From NCBI RefSeq assembly GCF_050948175.1, contig NC_135201.1, positions 8,494,001 through 8,558,000 on the forward strand: DNA of 64,000 bases, in the 5' to 3' direction. This stretch comes from Xylocopa sonorina. Lineage: Eukaryota > Arthropoda > Insecta > Hymenoptera > Apidae. Of the stretch, positions 14,791 through 28,687 are shown in pieces. The notes under the pieces were generated by a model. It did no database searches, was not told the origin of the DNA, and saw only the letters and a program-made list of their open reading frames with translations. Positions within the stretch are counted from its first letter, which is position 1, and each line of letters begins with the position of its first letter. The position numbers and the translations under genes were made by a program.

Positions 14791-17459
14791 TATACGCCTT
14801 CCGCGTTGTTTCGATACGTTTATGCTCGTTTGATCGCCGCTTTGCATAAGACCGCCACTCGCACGCCCTTATTCGGCTTCCTGCAAAATCGCGAGCACCG
14901 TACAGTGACAAGGAAACCATTAGCCTGCTCTCTATTTGGCTAGAAATCGAAGTTGGCAAACCGAGTTCTATTTCCTTGTCTACCAATCCTTGATTAATTA
15001 ACAAACAGTCTGCGATCGATATTGACAAGTATCAGACGGGAACCATATCGTACAGTTTCGTTAGAAAATCTCTAAAACACCCTTGGTACCGTTCGAATCG
15101 CGCGCGATTTGTTTTTAGTACCCATCGACAGTGCTGCCTGCGCGCGCTGATTCCCGCCGTGGTCGTCGTCGAGTTTCGTAATCGATCCTCAGCGTCGATC
15201 CATGAACGATGAATTTATATTTTCCGGGACTGGAGGAACAAATTATCGTGGCGAGTCTCCCGCGACATTAAACCGTACCCTCGAAACCCTCTTGCAGCAA
15301 ATGCCACGGTCTAATGCACTTGGCGAGAACCGATAGCGGTCGGAGGAATAACGGCGTGCTCGTTCACCCATATAGTAGCAGCTACTTGTAGAGTAGCCGG
15401 TGCTCAAACTATCTGCTCTCTGAACTCTCGAGTGCCTAGTCAAGTGCTATACATCGGTAGGCGTGTTTGCGCGACTATGCGCGCGTTTGTCTGTGCAACG
15501 ACCAAAAGAGCCCGATAACAGACGATCGATAACGATGATAAGTTAAAGACGATCGGATCAAACGTTCATTGCGAGGCGTTTCACTGTCTTTGCAGTCAGG
15601 ACTCGATCATTTTGAGCCTCGAAGAACTTGGACTTGGATAGTTGGCGAAGAAACACGAAGTAATTAATAAGAATGGAAGTAGATTCTGTTTAAACATCGA
15701 CGAGGCTGAGAAACGAACAGATTTCGACTGGTGGGTTTGGCCAGAGGCACAGGAAGTGCAATTAGAGAAACGTGGCCGTGAAATTCTGGGAGTGGAAAAA
15801 CCGGCGGGATGAAAGGCGACGCCAGCGAGCAGCTCGACGAGGCCGGAGGTGGCGACAGGATTTTTCAAAGACTTTCCAGGGGCAAAAGGAAGTGGGGAAC
15901 ACGTTCGGAGGAAATGGTTACATGCAGGCCCGCTCCTCGCGGTCAGAATCGAACGTAACACAATACTTTAGTTTCCCCAGTCTCTGGTCAGGCTGCTTCC
16001 TTTTTGTTCACCGGATCTGCGAAGGAAAGTCGCGATCGCGCCGACAGGAAATTGGTTTTCTTTTTGCTCGACGACCACTTAATTACTCGCGTTGCATCAC
16101 GACTGCCTGACAGAATTTCCATTTTATTATTATCCTTCTTGTTGTTGTTATATTAGGCGTTATTCGTTTTCCATTATTTTTATTGCCCCACTTGATGGCA
16201 GGTATACGTGACCCGGCTTTCTGAATTAGGCTGCTTCGATGGGTTAGTTAATATTCCTCTGAATTTGTTACACGACATCAGAGTACGTAGAATGCACCTA
16301 AACAGCGTTATTGGACGGTGATAGTAATTAAGGGATAAGCGAGGCGTGCATAATACCGCCAGTGTTTTCGAATTTGCCATCCCTGTGAAATTCATGAAAT
16401 AGGGATTGGAATCATTAAAGAGCATTAGTGCACGGTTTATGGGGCGAGGGCACTTTGGTTCCCAGCCGGTTTTAACCAAAAATTCCACCACCTCGTATAG
16501 CCAACCTCGTTGATTACAAATTAGATTCCGTAACATTGACTCGCGTTTTTTCGTTCGATGTCTTGTTAAAATTCGAGTGACACAGTTCTCAATGAAATCT
16601 AAGTGCACGTGTACAGGTTCTGCGATTTTCTTTCTTTTATATTCTTCTATATTTTGCTTCATTAATGTTGCATCAAAAAGTTGGCCGGTTTCAGTTGAAA
16701 AACGAAACGAAAAGGAGATGTGTCGTAACGAGAAGAACGAATGCGCCTTTTAAGCTTCTAAATGCCAAGGTTGCTCAGTCGTCTCAAACCTTCTCGTTAA
16801 AACGAGCTTAATGAAAGGACATATTTTAATGCGCCAGCGTTAATGCGTTCGGTAAAACATTCCTATAGAAAGGGGCGCGCACTTGAAGCGCTGCCCGGAA
16901 GCTGAGATTCCCTGGAATCAGTCGTTAAAGCATACATTTTTAACTTGCTCGACTCTCTCCTTCTTATTCGCTTGCAATTTCTTCTTATATCACAGTAACC
17001 AAAATTCTTGATTCTTTCTTTTGCAATAAACAACAGACACGTTCAACACGTGTTCTAAATATACATATATACGTATACACGATAGCCAGATAAAGTTTTT
17101 CTGACTCGATAGAATATTTAACCGGCATTAGGGGCAATGTTCCACCATCCAGGTTATTGCCATTACATTCTTCATAAGATGAGGAGGCTGTACAGGGCGA
17201 AATTGTCCGTCATGACTTTCGCGTAAGAGGGCATCGCTTATTGATGAATCGTGTACAAGCCTGGCCTATGTAGGACGAACAACGAGACTAAGTGCAGTTT
17301 GTTTCAACAGCACTAAATATTTCCTCCGCACCCAGGGATGATTGCAAACGTGATTCAATTCGCAATTACCGGCCAATCTATAATTACTCTTCGCGCGCTT
17401 GCCAAGGTTATCAACATTCTGCCTGCGTTCGATTTCATGCTCACGAGAAGTTATTTTTC
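14791..17459. other. No gene recognised
   Basis: Spacer DNA. The 160-codon minus frame at 16180-16662 lies in AT-rich sequence and has no recognisable motif. Confidence 0.5.
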
Positions 17460-18060
17460 TTAACAGTAGAAGGTGGTGATGGTGTACTTGTCGCTCTCGT
17501 GGAGTACAGATCCGATGACGAAAGTGACACCATCGAAAATGGTACGAAACGCGACGTGTATTTCCAGTCAGAACTCGAACAGTAAGACGTGCATTCAATG
17601 TGGATCTTTTGTACCGTGCTCGACTTGGTCTCGTGAATACACGGTGAATTTGATCCCATCTCCGGTATAGAGTGAAATGCCGATGTCGCAAACGGTGTGC
17701 AAACATACTTGCCAGGTGTACCATAGTTGGCACACGTGCACCAGCCTGACGTCATTAATGGCACTTGGTTTTCCACTAATTTTTCCATCTTTGGTCCTGT
17801 CCGGCTATACACACTTAACGCGTGTCATCAGCATTGTAACCGAGCCCCTCTGTCCTCGCGGTTCTTCTGACTTTAGAACGACCAGTAGTTTTACATGCTT
17901 GTCTAGGATGAATGCGTTCCCCTTACTGCAAATAATCCTCTCACGAAATCTGTAGCGCTTACGTATTTGTCTATCGGTGCACCCGAAAGAGTTTGATTTA
18001 TCTTACTCGGGTACAGCTCCATCCAGCGACGCCAAGCGTGGTCCCCGTGAAAAGCAACGT
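17460..18060 (-). pseudogene. Probable decayed coding sequence, family not recognised
   Basis: On the minus strand, the frame starting at about 17927 runs to 17461 and stays protein-like despite three internal stops (near 17808, 17606 and 17582). It includes GNAFILDKHVKLLVVLKSEE, YTGDGIKFTVYSRDQVEHGT and FDGVTFVIGSVLHESDKYTI. Just upstream, a neighbouring frame reads AWRRWMELYPSKINQ and ATDFVRGLFAV, then appears to shift into the first frame near 17927. Persistence of one frame across stops suggests a disabled gene or retrocopy. I could not name the family. The MITE-like copy B begins at 18087, so the ancestral upstream part may have been interrupted or lost. The plus strand also has a 97-codon open frame here (17292-17585), so chance remains possible. 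Confidence 0.35.
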
Positions 18061-18086
18061 CGTTCCTCGGACACGTCCGAATTATG

Positions 18087-18414
18087 TATACCTGGTGTTC
18101 GGTTAGAAATGATCTACGAGCTAAAATAAGAGGAAAATCAAGAATAACAAGATTGCGATCGAGGCTTCGTTCTCGAGATAATACATCTTGAAGATTTGTG
18201 TCGATGATTCTGGTGCGCCATGAAATTCCAATATGGCTGCCCTCAGGTACTTGTAACAGACTTCGATGCACGCGTACTCATACGATTTTCAAAGTCACTT
18301 GTCTCGAAAACGGAACTTCGAATACAGTTTCGATACTCTTGGTTTTCGTTCTTATTTTGTCCTGTAAAATCAGCCTGTCGAATTTTCAACTGGTTACTTT
18401 TGGACACCCCGTAT
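18087..18414. mobile_element. MITE-like inverted-repeat element, copy B
   Basis: Best-bounded copy of the family. The left end reads TACCTGGTGTTCGG and the right end, reversed, TACGGGGTGTCCAAAAGTAA. The left arm core (18141-18200) has GAGGCTTCGTTCTCGAGA and the right arm (about 18283-18350) carries it inverted. The arms are diverged, so this is an old copy. There is no coding capacity. It abuts the decayed minus-strand coding sequence at 17.46-18.06 kb. Confidence 0.65.
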
Positions 18415-21400
18415 GTACGACCGTACCAGCAGCCGGAATGCCGTCTACGCCTCTCGAGATTCCAGTCTAAACAATCGGCCACCCTCGTTGAGGACGAAAC
18501 GGTATCGTTCGTGGCTTGAACCTGAGGATTTCGCCTCGATAAGTATTTCCTTCCAGGAACCCTGCTCCTCGTGGAAGGTCTTTGGGAAAAGGATTTGCCT
18601 GTACCTAGTGGCCGTCCAAGATACCGTGTAAAAAGGGAGTTTATTGTCAGCGATCGTTCAAATTTCTCGATCCGCTCAGCCTGCATCTGCAGTCACATTT
18701 TTACACACTTCCATAAAACATTGCTTCCGTTGGCTGCGCATGCGGGTACATACCTGCGACCCACCCCATTCCCCCTCTTGTTTGCTTCTTTTATTATCTC
18801 CGGAAGATTTACAAAACTACCAGGTAGTTCAGCACTGGTAACCGACGGGAACAATTCCTCTTGACAAATACGAGATATACTCTGCCTCGAAATTCCCTGG
18901 TTTTTTTATATCTAGTTCAAACTCACGTTCCACCTCTCACACACATCTGGCACAGTATCTTCTCGAATCATAAATAGGCTAGAATGGTAGGAACGTTCCT
19001 TAACCGAAATTATACCTGAACTTCCTATGCAAGTGATGGGTATAAGCGACTTAAACCAAAATAGGAAACGACTGAATCGTCCTCAAATTCTACGCTTTCT
19101 CTCGTTAAAAAAAGGAACCCTAGGGATCGTAATGGTACTAAAAATGCCAGCGAGGGGGAAGATTTTGGCGACAACCTGTCGCTTGGGAAAGCGTAACCAA
19201 TTCCCATGCCTGTCCCCAATAAAACAAGTGGAAGCGAAGGAGCTGCGATGCGAGATGGAAATATGATCGTAGCCGACAGGTCAAGAAAGTATCGACGGAA
19301 TGGTTAATTGTTCAGGTTCAGGTGGCATCACCTTACGGATGACCGTCCACGGCGCGCCTATCGGGCGTGCACCTGTTCGAAACGGAAACGAAGGGAAGAA
19401 TCTCGAAAAAGCCTTCGGGACATGGTCTACTGTTGGCGCGAGGGCCTCGACAGTCGGCTTGGCAGACTGTCGCGGCCAGGGTCAACCACTTGTAGGATCC
19501 TGGCAACTGCAGCGAACTACAACCGCAAAAGAGCGCCTAGGTTGGAATACCAGCCGCGCGTCCACACGTAAGCGAACGCGAGGAGGCGCGCTGCACACGC
19601 ACACTGGCAGCCGTTGGCCAGACGCAGACGCGGCAAAAAGGATAATATCGAGTCGAAATTCTTGCGGCCCCGTGCCAAAATTCCGCCTCGACTCTAGTTT
19701 TTTCTCTCGCCCTGCCAGCGACCCCGCGCCACCTGTCTGCGAGCCGTTTTCCCGCGGTGGAAACGTCGATCTCGTTCGATCTTAAACCTTCCAACTTTTT
19801 ATATCCGCCCCCTCAAATCATATCTTCACACGCATATTCGTATTATCCTCCGCTAGAATCGAAGATCGATATTTTTCCACGTCGATTCGCGTTGAATCAC
19901 CAGCGTTAAATCGAAGTTAGGAAATAATGGGTAGTCGGTTAGGAAAATGAAAGGAATAATCGCGAATCGAGGAGAATACGCAAGATCCTCCCGGGTGTAA
20001 GCAATTCCGAGAGCTGATGGCATTTCTGAACAATGTTTCCATTTACGGTCGACGGGAACGACCGTAACCGGCTGTACGTACGTATATAGGTGCAATTAGT
20101 TTGAGAATAGAGCCGGCGTAAATGAGTAATACATCTCAAGGTCACCGGGCATTCCCAGTCCTCAGAAATAGATGTGTCCTCGGCTGGATAACCTTTCGAA
20201 CAAACGCGAGACACCACGGTGCATGTAATTGACGTTATAGGTGAAAGCTCGGCTTACGAGGCCGTGCGAGGCGGAGGTTAGGTCGTCGCATTGCGGGAAT
20301 TTCAGGAGCGCATAAATTATAAATGTTAATTCGATCTTCACGCGTGTAAACGTGCGCCTCGCGAACAACGGACGCGTTATATCTGATAAGCACGGAAGCG
20401 TGCCCTTACGCTACGCGAAACAATCGAGGGGAATTTTTCCAGCTAAAACCAAGATGAATAGGAACCGTCGGATGAGACAAATTGTAATGTCCATAATATG
20501 GGTTTAATAGCGTTCGACAGGGCTGAAGAGTATTCAGCATGGAACAAAGACTTTGGCGAGCTGATTAAACAACGGAAATCAGAATCTCCCGGTTGATATT
20601 GTTACGGGATAATGAATAGTGCAATTCGTTTCGAGCCCGGGTACTTGGTTGTGGCCCGTTGGAAGCTCGTATTACACGGGAATCCGAGACCAAGAACTTT
20701 CCAAACCTGACGCTGGACGTCTGTTCCATTGACAAAACCGCGCGGCGCGAAGATGGTTAAAATAAAATAAGGAGGCGGCCAGAGAGAGAAAGACAGAACC
20801 GGAAAATAGGTACACGCGTGGTTGAACGCGGTCTACAGCTGACGTCCCCTCTCGATAGCCTCTCGAAATTCGAACGCGCACTCTCGTTTTCACTAACGTA
20901 CGTACAGTTAAGTGGAGGACGTAGCATCGACGCGAGGTGTACGTGTTCTGTTAGTCGATGGAAGAGGCGGAGGAAACTAATCCGTTCCCGATCCAAACTA
21001 AATGCAACGCCTGCGGCTACACGCCAAGGCGTAACGAAATTTCCACACAACTCAATATGTGCATTGCGACCGTAATTTAGCCACGGCACTTCGGTTATGG
21101 CCCGTGTCCCCGCGTTCAGCTCTGGGAACAGGCACGAACGCGAGGATATCCGGACGATTATTGTCCCTCGGACCCTTCTTCCTTGTCCCTACATTTTTTT
21201 CCTCTCCCACACTGCGGCGGTTCTCTGCCCCTCCGCCCAGGGCTTCGTTTCGTCCTCCCACGTAAGAAACAGGGCCCTACACCTCGGCCTTTGCATTCTT
21301 CACCAGACCATAGTACAGAAGGTGGACGGACAGTAGGTATAGAATCAATAAGAGTCAATTTTACAGGTATCTCGAAACACGTATTTCCGTCCGCCTTTAT

Positions 21401-22540
21401 GTCCATTTTAAACACTGGGATTACGCTTAGAGCATTAAATGGGAAATATTTCTACGTACTTCCTGCGGGGCTATTTAATCCCTCGCGCGAGCTATCTTTA
21501 AAACATCGTGAAAGATAAGTCCTTTTTCTCTCTATCTCTCTATACATTTGTTAGGCTGTATGTTTCAAGATTAAATAAGCAATAAAAAGTTTAATATTAA
21601 AACTAGCATCCAGTAATACATAGCACGCGCCATTTCAAACTGAAACAATGACGGTCTGTTCAAATATAATAATGTGACGGAGTAATGTACACTGTAACGA
21701 ATCGCATCGTTACAACCTCGATACGTATCGGTGAACGCGGGTAGATGAAGAAATAATTCAAGTTCGACGGGGAAATACGAACGTTATTGTTATCATCGAT
21801 GAAAAAGTGGCCGTTCAGCGGTGAACGGAGCGGATGATCGAAGGCGAGGCGAGGCGAGGCGAGAACAGAAACGAAGACGAAAGGAGGAGGACAGGTAAAC
21901 CAGTTTCTTCTTGCTCGCAAGATCATCGGCTCTGGCTGTGATCCTTTCCGTCTACCCTCGGTTCAGGGATTCCCATGGCTCCAGCCACGGGCTCTCCTAT
22001 CCAGAACCCGTGGCGCGTCTAACGGTTTTCTATTGTCCCTGGCCCGGGACCCCAATAGCGATCAGGAGGGGTCCCAAGGCCCGGTCGTTCTCGTGTTCTG
22101 CCAATCAGAGGTGCAGGCCGGCTGCTGCGGGCACGAAAAATTTTCTACAACGCTTCTGCCTCGCGTTCCTCTCCTCCCTCGGCCCCGACTGTGACTAACC
22201 GCGCCTGGTATACGCTCTGTAACGAGGAAGAGGGAAGCGTGACCTCACGATCTTCTGCTATCGATCGCCACGGGGAGTCGTCGAGATTCTCGCGATCCGT
22301 TGGCAGAATTAAACTAATGGTTTCCATTGTGCAGGGGGGGAGCCAACTAATTGAGCTTTTCGTAGACTTTGAAGAATGCGTACCCGTGTAATTTCATTTA
22401 AACCGCGTCGACCGTCCGTACCCGCTTCTCAGCCGTTTCTCAAAACGCGTCTCCCTCGAACTTAAAACGTCCCACAGTATCGATCCAAGTGGAATATGCA
22501 ATACCAATCGCGACAAGAAGAAACAGGGAGACTCTACAAG
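18415..22540. other. No gene recognised
   Basis: A mixture of AT-rich spacer and GC-rich patches near 19.3-19.8, 20.7-21.3 and 21.9-22.2 kb. A minus-strand segment at about 18.43-18.6 kb reads SWKEILIEAKSSGSSHERYR in one frame. It might be a remnant related to the decayed sequence beyond copy B, but this is very uncertain. Confidence 0.45.
21842..21862. repeat. (AGGCG)n short tandem repeat
   Basis: Four copies of GGCGA in a row within a purine-rich stretch. Confidence 0.8.
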
Positions 22541-22609
22541 ACACCAAGCTAGAATGATATACAACTGAACGTGACTAATTGCAGGACGAAGGTGTGCACG
22601 GTGAAAGGT

Positions 22610-22627
22610 AAAAAAAAAAAAAAAAAA
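22610..22627. repeat. Poly(A) run of 18
   Basis: GGTGAAAGGT followed by 18 A. No retrotransposed sequence or target duplication was recognised beside it. Confidence 0.9.
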
Positions 22628-23330
22628 TCAGTCTTCCTCAAAGGATCTTGCATACACCGTCGCTGTAGAGGCGAGGAGAATGGTCGTATCCGCGGTGCGG
22701 CATGCGGTGCACCCGGCCGATGGACGCGGGCGGCATTGCACGGCCAGCCGGACTGCGCTCGGCAAAGATGGATGCATCGGCGGAGAGTAGCAGCGTGGCT
22801 GGTGTGCGCGTGCAACGTGCGACGCGTAAGAAACGACGAGCGAGCCCGCGGTGGACAGAGACGAGAAACGGAAGAGCGGCGGGACGCGGTCACCGAAGAC
22901 GATCGGCGACGCGAGGGATAGCTAGAAAGGGGATGAGGGAGAAGGATGGTTCGCGAGCGGGACGAGTGGAAACAAGACGGTAGACGGCGCGCGTGTATCG
23001 AGGCGAGGAAGATGGACGATCCTGCTGGCTGGCGCGATGAGGACAGCCAATAAAGAGACTATTCGCGAGAGGAAACAGAAGGAGGAGGAAACGATGGAGG
23101 GAAGCGAAAAAAAAAAAAAGGGAAACGAGAATGAGGAGGAGGTGGAGGCCGGCTGGGTGACGGGAAAAGGGAGGAAGGGGGATGGTCGGTGCTCTCCTAC
23201 TACGGTCGTACGAGGCTTCCACGAATCGGGACCTCCACGGTCTTCTTCGGCCAGTCTGCCGCTCGGCCGGGGGAGCCCGGAGTATAGGCCTGAACTCACA
23301 GACGATATTATGGTTTAACTTCAAATTATT
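22628..23330. other. GC- and purine-rich block, no gene recognised
   Basis: Strong purine bias on the plus strand, with GGAGGAGG and a run of 13 A (about 23107-23119). Overlapping long frames on both strands encode Arg/Glu-rich or Ser/Pro-rich strings, typical of biased composition. It could flank a promoter; no TATA box or donor was found. Confidence 0.4.
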
Positions 23331-23384
23331 ATGTTCCTTATATGGCGGGCCATCGTATATCACGGCGCAGGCTGTTCAATCTTG

Positions 23385-23412
23385 CCAGAGGAGTCGTCCT
23401 CGACTCCTCTGG
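23385..23412. repeat. Perfect 12-bp-stem hairpin
   Basis: CCAGAGGAGTCG (23385-23396) and its exact reverse complement CGACTCCTCTGG (23401-23412) are separated by a TCCT loop. Pairing does not extend outward, so it is too short for a microRNA precursor. Confidence 0.9.
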
Positions 23413-26400
23413 GACGTGTCAGTGCCCTTGCGCATGTCCAGGACTTTCTTTGCCTGCGCGGGTCTAATAACGGGCTCGGCTAACGGGGGGAAATTCCTCT
23501 GGAAAAACGATCTCGTAATTATTTCCGACTTTCCACGGTGGTTGATGGCGCGTGTGATCCTTCTCCGTCTCGACTGATGCATCATTGATGTTTCAGTGTA
23601 ATACGGTTATTCTCGATTGCGAAATTTTGAGGGTATTGATATAGTTGGATAATTAATATGTCGGCGATTAGACGAACGTTGATGGAATCGATAGTTGAAT
23701 TGTGTAAATTGATGGGATATTTGTAGGTGTCGATGTAACGTTAGTATGGTATGAATGACGATGATTATTTGTAACTGTCGAAAGCGGATGTGTCGTATTA
23801 GTTAGTGATAAAGAGTTCCATAGGGTATTAACGTTAGATCGCGGATCTCTGTCGAGGACGGATCCCTGACAAGGTCAAAACCAGTTTGGTCATCTTCCAA
23901 AACAAATGTAGTCACGTTATAGCAAGGCTTTTCCATAACTAGTTTCACTTGGCCCAGATATGGTGTTGGTACATTAGTCCTCGATCCTAAGAGTACAAGA
24001 TTCCTCAAGTTCTTGCATTCCTGTCGAGATATTTTTACCATTACGAAAACGTCGGCCGCGCAGGATGCATTGGAACAGGTAGTACGAGCCGACTGGTCGA
24101 ACATTCGATATGCGCGAAAACGAATCGAGCACGCCGGATGAAATTTCCCTTCGCGTAAGAGAAAAACAGCTGGCCTCCCGGCGAATCAGAATTAAATAGT
24201 TGTGCACGCGAGCATCTTTCAATGAACCGAACGTAATCGATGCGCCTTTTATTCCTGCCTCATTAATTAAGTCAAGTGAGCGGAAATTCTGGCGCAACGC
24301 GGCAGAGATTGCGCCAGGGCGACCCAATACAAATTTCACCGCACTGAAAGGGTTAAAAGGACAGCGATTTCAGCTCGTGATCTCCTTTGCAACCACCGGT
24401 TGCTCGTCTATAGCTCCTCTGGATAGACCTCGAGCTTTCACGCCGAACTCGAGTAGCGACACTCGTCTTTCAGAGACATCGCGGCTCGCTTGCGACACGA
24501 AATTACTATCTTCCCATTTTTTCTCCTTTTTTTCCTTCTTTGAAAGGAGAAAGCGCGTGGCTTCCTTTGACGCTACGTGAATGACCAAAACGCGCGTTGG
24601 TCCGCGTGAATAAATTGGAGACAATTCTAGAAGAAAAGACAGCGAGGACAATACGAAATTGCTCGCTTGTTCGTCAGCCAGGAAATATTAGGCGTACGCA
24701 AAAGTTTCGATCGACGTTAAAGCGATCCGTGCAACGTCGTTTCGCGGAAACAATACCTGGTATTATCGAAATCGTCGACGCAGCCCAATCAGTTGCCATT
24801 CAGAACGGAAATTGGCCGAGCCGAGTGAATCGTATTGCTTGAAAATAAAATTGAAGTACGGACATCGAGGGGCACCATCTTGCGTCTCTCATAATAACGA
24901 GCGAATTTTACGCAGCCACGGAATACCGCTGAGCGCTGTAAAAAACCATTTATGACGGTGCACGCAGGGGTTGCTATGTCGAACCCCAGGGCTGCGAAAG
25001 ATGGTTTTGGTCAATTTTAAACGCGGTGAATATGACGCGATGACGTTTTGCACAATTTAGTGGACGCGAATCCACAAATTTCAACTGGAGTGGCCGCTGA
25101 AAGGCCAACGTCGATAAATCAACCGCGTTTTACCGTTTGAGGAAACTCGGACGCGGAGCCCACGCAAACTTTATGCATCATCCCCATAAGCGGAAAAAAC
25201 ATTTGCCCGATGAAAGCACGCTTCTAAAACGAAGTCTCGATTCCAGCTGAATTTCAAATTTTTTTTCAAACAACAAAGACCTCTAAACAAGGGGGACAGA
25301 AATTTTGCTTCCTCTTTCGGAGTTAGAATTTCAGTTTAATAAAAACAGTCAGCATTTTCGAACGAAACGAATGAAATTGAAATATTTTTTATGCAAAGCA
25401 GAGAGAGAGATGAGAATACAGTGGAAAGCAATGACGCTAGCGGAGAAGAAAATTGATTATACCGGGTTATTGAGGCACAGACGAAGTGTAGCCGCTTCCT
25501 CGGTTATAGCCGTTTCACCTTTGTGGTTTCCGGGGATAGAAATTTTACGTACACTAAATAAATAACTTCCGGCCTGTTACGTAGCCAATGCGCCACACGG
25601 TATGCTTCCATCGAGGAAATTATTAAACCGGCATGCAAGTTACACCGTCTCGAGCGCAGTTCAGGAGAAACTAAGCCTCCATACAAGTTTTACGAGCCAG
25701 TGTGTATACTTATCTGTTCCTACGTACTTGCGAACCCGTATACGCGTAACGTATCAGATTTTTAAGTAATTACGACACATCGACGCGTACATCAATTCGA
25801 AAGTATTCCATCATTGGTATTGCTGGCTCGAAAATTTCCAATACGCCTCCTCTGTTTGCGATAATGACACAGAATTTGCGAGAAGGCGATATCGAAACGC
25901 AGAGCGTCCAAGATCTGATCGTAGTATCGTGGTATCGTCGTTTTTAGAACGAGAAATACTTTACGTAATAGCGTTACACATTTTTTATTGGGTCTGGTGT
26001 ACGTGTATACACGCTGAGCGGTTATTGTTAGTTGAGATCAACAGGAGTTTTATTTCCGTGGTCCGCAAAGTACATATTAACCTCTTTTCTCGATCAGAAC
26101 CTTTCACCGCGAGAGCACAGATTCGGATTACGATACAGACTTACATTTATGACATCACGAGGCCGAACGAGTGCAAATGAAAGTTGCAGGATTACTCTTA
26201 CTCTCGCCAAGCGTGAAAGGAAAACCCGTTTATTATGTGTCGTGCCACACACCGGATCAAGGATTCGCGTGTTCTGAAATCTTGTTCTGCTCTCTAACGT
26301 TCCTCCGGGTGCTCCTCGTGTTATTGCGTCCGTTTAATCGTCCGAAAATAACGTGCAAAAACCAACCAGCTGAACATTTTCCCCACCGTGTATAACGTAT

Positions 26401-27600
26401 CGTTCATTTTTTTCCCTAAACTGTACCTTTTCTTTTTTTTAGTTCTACATATTTTGCGTTCAATGCTGCAACGTTAATATTCTCCTGGAAACGATACAAA
26501 TTTGAACGATTCGAATGCAGAGACAATCTATAGAAAGTACAAGAATCGAAACGCGTTCGATCAACCGTTAAATCGTCGGGATCGTAACAAATAGTCCTTG
26601 AACGGATCGTGTCGTTAAAACGAGACAATCGATTCCTTGACATCGAATAAATCTTTGTCGTCGAACGTTTCGCGGAATAGCACGCGGCGTTACAGTTTTT
26701 TTTCTTTTTCCAAAGGTGTTAAAACCCTCGAGAAAATAGAGGCGAACATTTAACGAAAGATAAAAATGTATCTTTAGTCCGTCTCTGGCTCTTACGATTA
26801 GTTGTATGTATTTACGATTACAGGATTTCCTTTCCACGCCCACTATATGTGCCCCCTTCGTTCGAAATAACGCAATGTCGGCAAAAAGTACAAGTTCTCC
26901 CGGTTTGCTCGTCTCGTTCATTTTTCATGTTTAACGCGCGAACTTTTTGCATTCCGCGGAAGATCAGCGAGCAAACCAGCGACGAAATTCCATTGAAGTC
27001 TCTCGTTGCACCCGCTCGAAGGCATTGGGTGCTCCTTTGACAGACGTCTGGGTGCACGCGCCACCACGCGCCCACACGTTTGCCAGGCTAATAAAGAAAC
27101 ACTCGGTATTTACAGATATTTACTCGGTTCGATTAAAGTAATGTGTACCCGTCAAATTAATTTGCTCGATTTAAATAGCTATGCCATTTGAAATTCAAAC
27201 GAGCTCCTTTTAATCGCGCACGATACTTACGTGGATTTAAATAAATCGCCACTCTCGACTGATGTTTATCGAAATCAAGTTTTTTATCGTCTCGAATGAA
27301 ATCGTTCGCCTTAAATCCTAATAAACATCCAGCGTAGATCGAATGTTGAATCTCGAAATTGCCAAGTTTCCGAAACTTCGGTTCATTATTTATCGTGGCA
27401 CGTACCTGGCCGAAAGGTGGCGGAGTTACACGAGCCCGACACGAAAGTTTGCGACCAACGCTGTGCGGCACGTAGCGTGAAGTGAAGTCTGTTATTCGAT
27501 TTTACTGTTAAAATGTGTATTATACGCGTGTTGTATCGTTCACCGATCTGTTGAAACGCTTGGAACGATTGCCAGTAGCATGCTGGTGTAGGGGAACGTG
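23413..27600. other. No gene recognised
   Basis: AT-rich spacer with many short open frames (up to 131 codons), none with recognisable motifs, and no repeats seen. Confidence 0.55.
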
Positions 27601-27721
27601 AATTAAAAGAAGTACACGTCCGCGTTATTCGAGCCGGCGAAAACCTAACCTTCAAACGTGTCGCGTCGAAAGAGTTTACCGGTTTGTTTGATTACACGAC
27701 TGCTGTAACATTGTGCACGAG

Positions 27722-27730
27722 GTAAGAATT
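27722..27730 (+). other. Candidate splice donor of a 5' UTR exon
   Basis: CACGAG/GTAAGAATT is a near-consensus donor; the exon would end at 27721. It lies 870 bp upstream of a good acceptor at 28590-28591, a plausible short intron. The exon's 5' end cannot be placed. Confidence 0.3.
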
Positions 27731-28591
27731 GTTCCGTTTAATCTATGCGATATCCAGCAGCGTGATTGCGCATTTCTGCTAATTGAGACGAGAATTGCGT
27801 CTAATTAATTAATGATCTCTGTCGCGTGACAAATAGGTGTTATAACAAGACATCGATACGAGCGTTTCTTTTCTTCGAAATATGCCATTGCGGAGCGACA
27901 CGATTTTTCGAAGGAATATCGTGGCTGCGTCTCTCGTTAAAGTCCAATGATCGAGTAATTGAGAAGCGGAAGTGCATCGACGGTTAAGGCGTGATTGGGC
28001 GATTGTTTTTGGCCCGGAAATACGTCAATTGCAATTTCACGGCAAAACCGCGGTTTATTGTTCCGTGCTCTCCGTGCTCGCAGACTGTGCAGTATGTTCG
28101 ACAAACCAGGATTTGTTTCAAACTATTTAAAACCGAAAGGAAATCATTGGTAGCCGTTGTTTTGCTTCGTTTTTTTATTTTTGCGAAATCAAACGCGAAC
28201 CTCTGAATGCGATGATAATCTGTGCAATATTTTTACGACCATGTACACGTTTTGACTAGAATAATATACAATACGTTGGAGCTGCAACGAAACAGGCAGA
28301 AACGCGGTGGCAAATAAAAGGTTGCTTGTTCGAAGCGAAAAATGGAGATTGTAAAAATTTATAATTGGATGAACTGGACTCGATAGAAAATCGACGTTCG
28401 TGTACACATTTCGTACACCCTTTCCCTAGATTTTATTATTCGATACATTTTATCGTATCGCTCACTGTACATGTAAAATTGAACGTAACGTTACGCGTTG
28501 AACCTAGTACGTAATATGTTGATAGAAAGTAATCATAAGAGCGTATCGACGCAACGGTAACTGATAAACTTGTGTCTCTTTCTGGTTTCAG

Positions 28592-28687
28592 GTACGTACC
28601 GCATTTTTGTTCGAATTCTAACGTTTCCCGTGCGATAGAAAGTGAACAAGTAGAGAAACAATGATGGCGCGACGACAGCGGTCGCTG
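28592..28687 (+). other. Candidate exon with start codon (MMARRQRSL...)
   Basis: A polypyrimidine-rich acceptor (TGTGTCTCTTTCTGGTTTCAG in two overlapping parts, AG at 28590-28591) is followed by 96 bp and a consensus donor (CTG/GTGAGTAG, GT at 28688). Within it, ACAATGATGG gives a start at 28661 in good context, coding nine residues, MMARRQRSL, to the donor in phase 0. A basic N-terminus split from the next exon would suit a secreted or membrane protein with an interrupted signal peptide, but that is inference. No downstream exon in phase 0 was recognised in the window. The gene is not identified. It could also be a chance coincidence of splice signals. Confidence 0.33.
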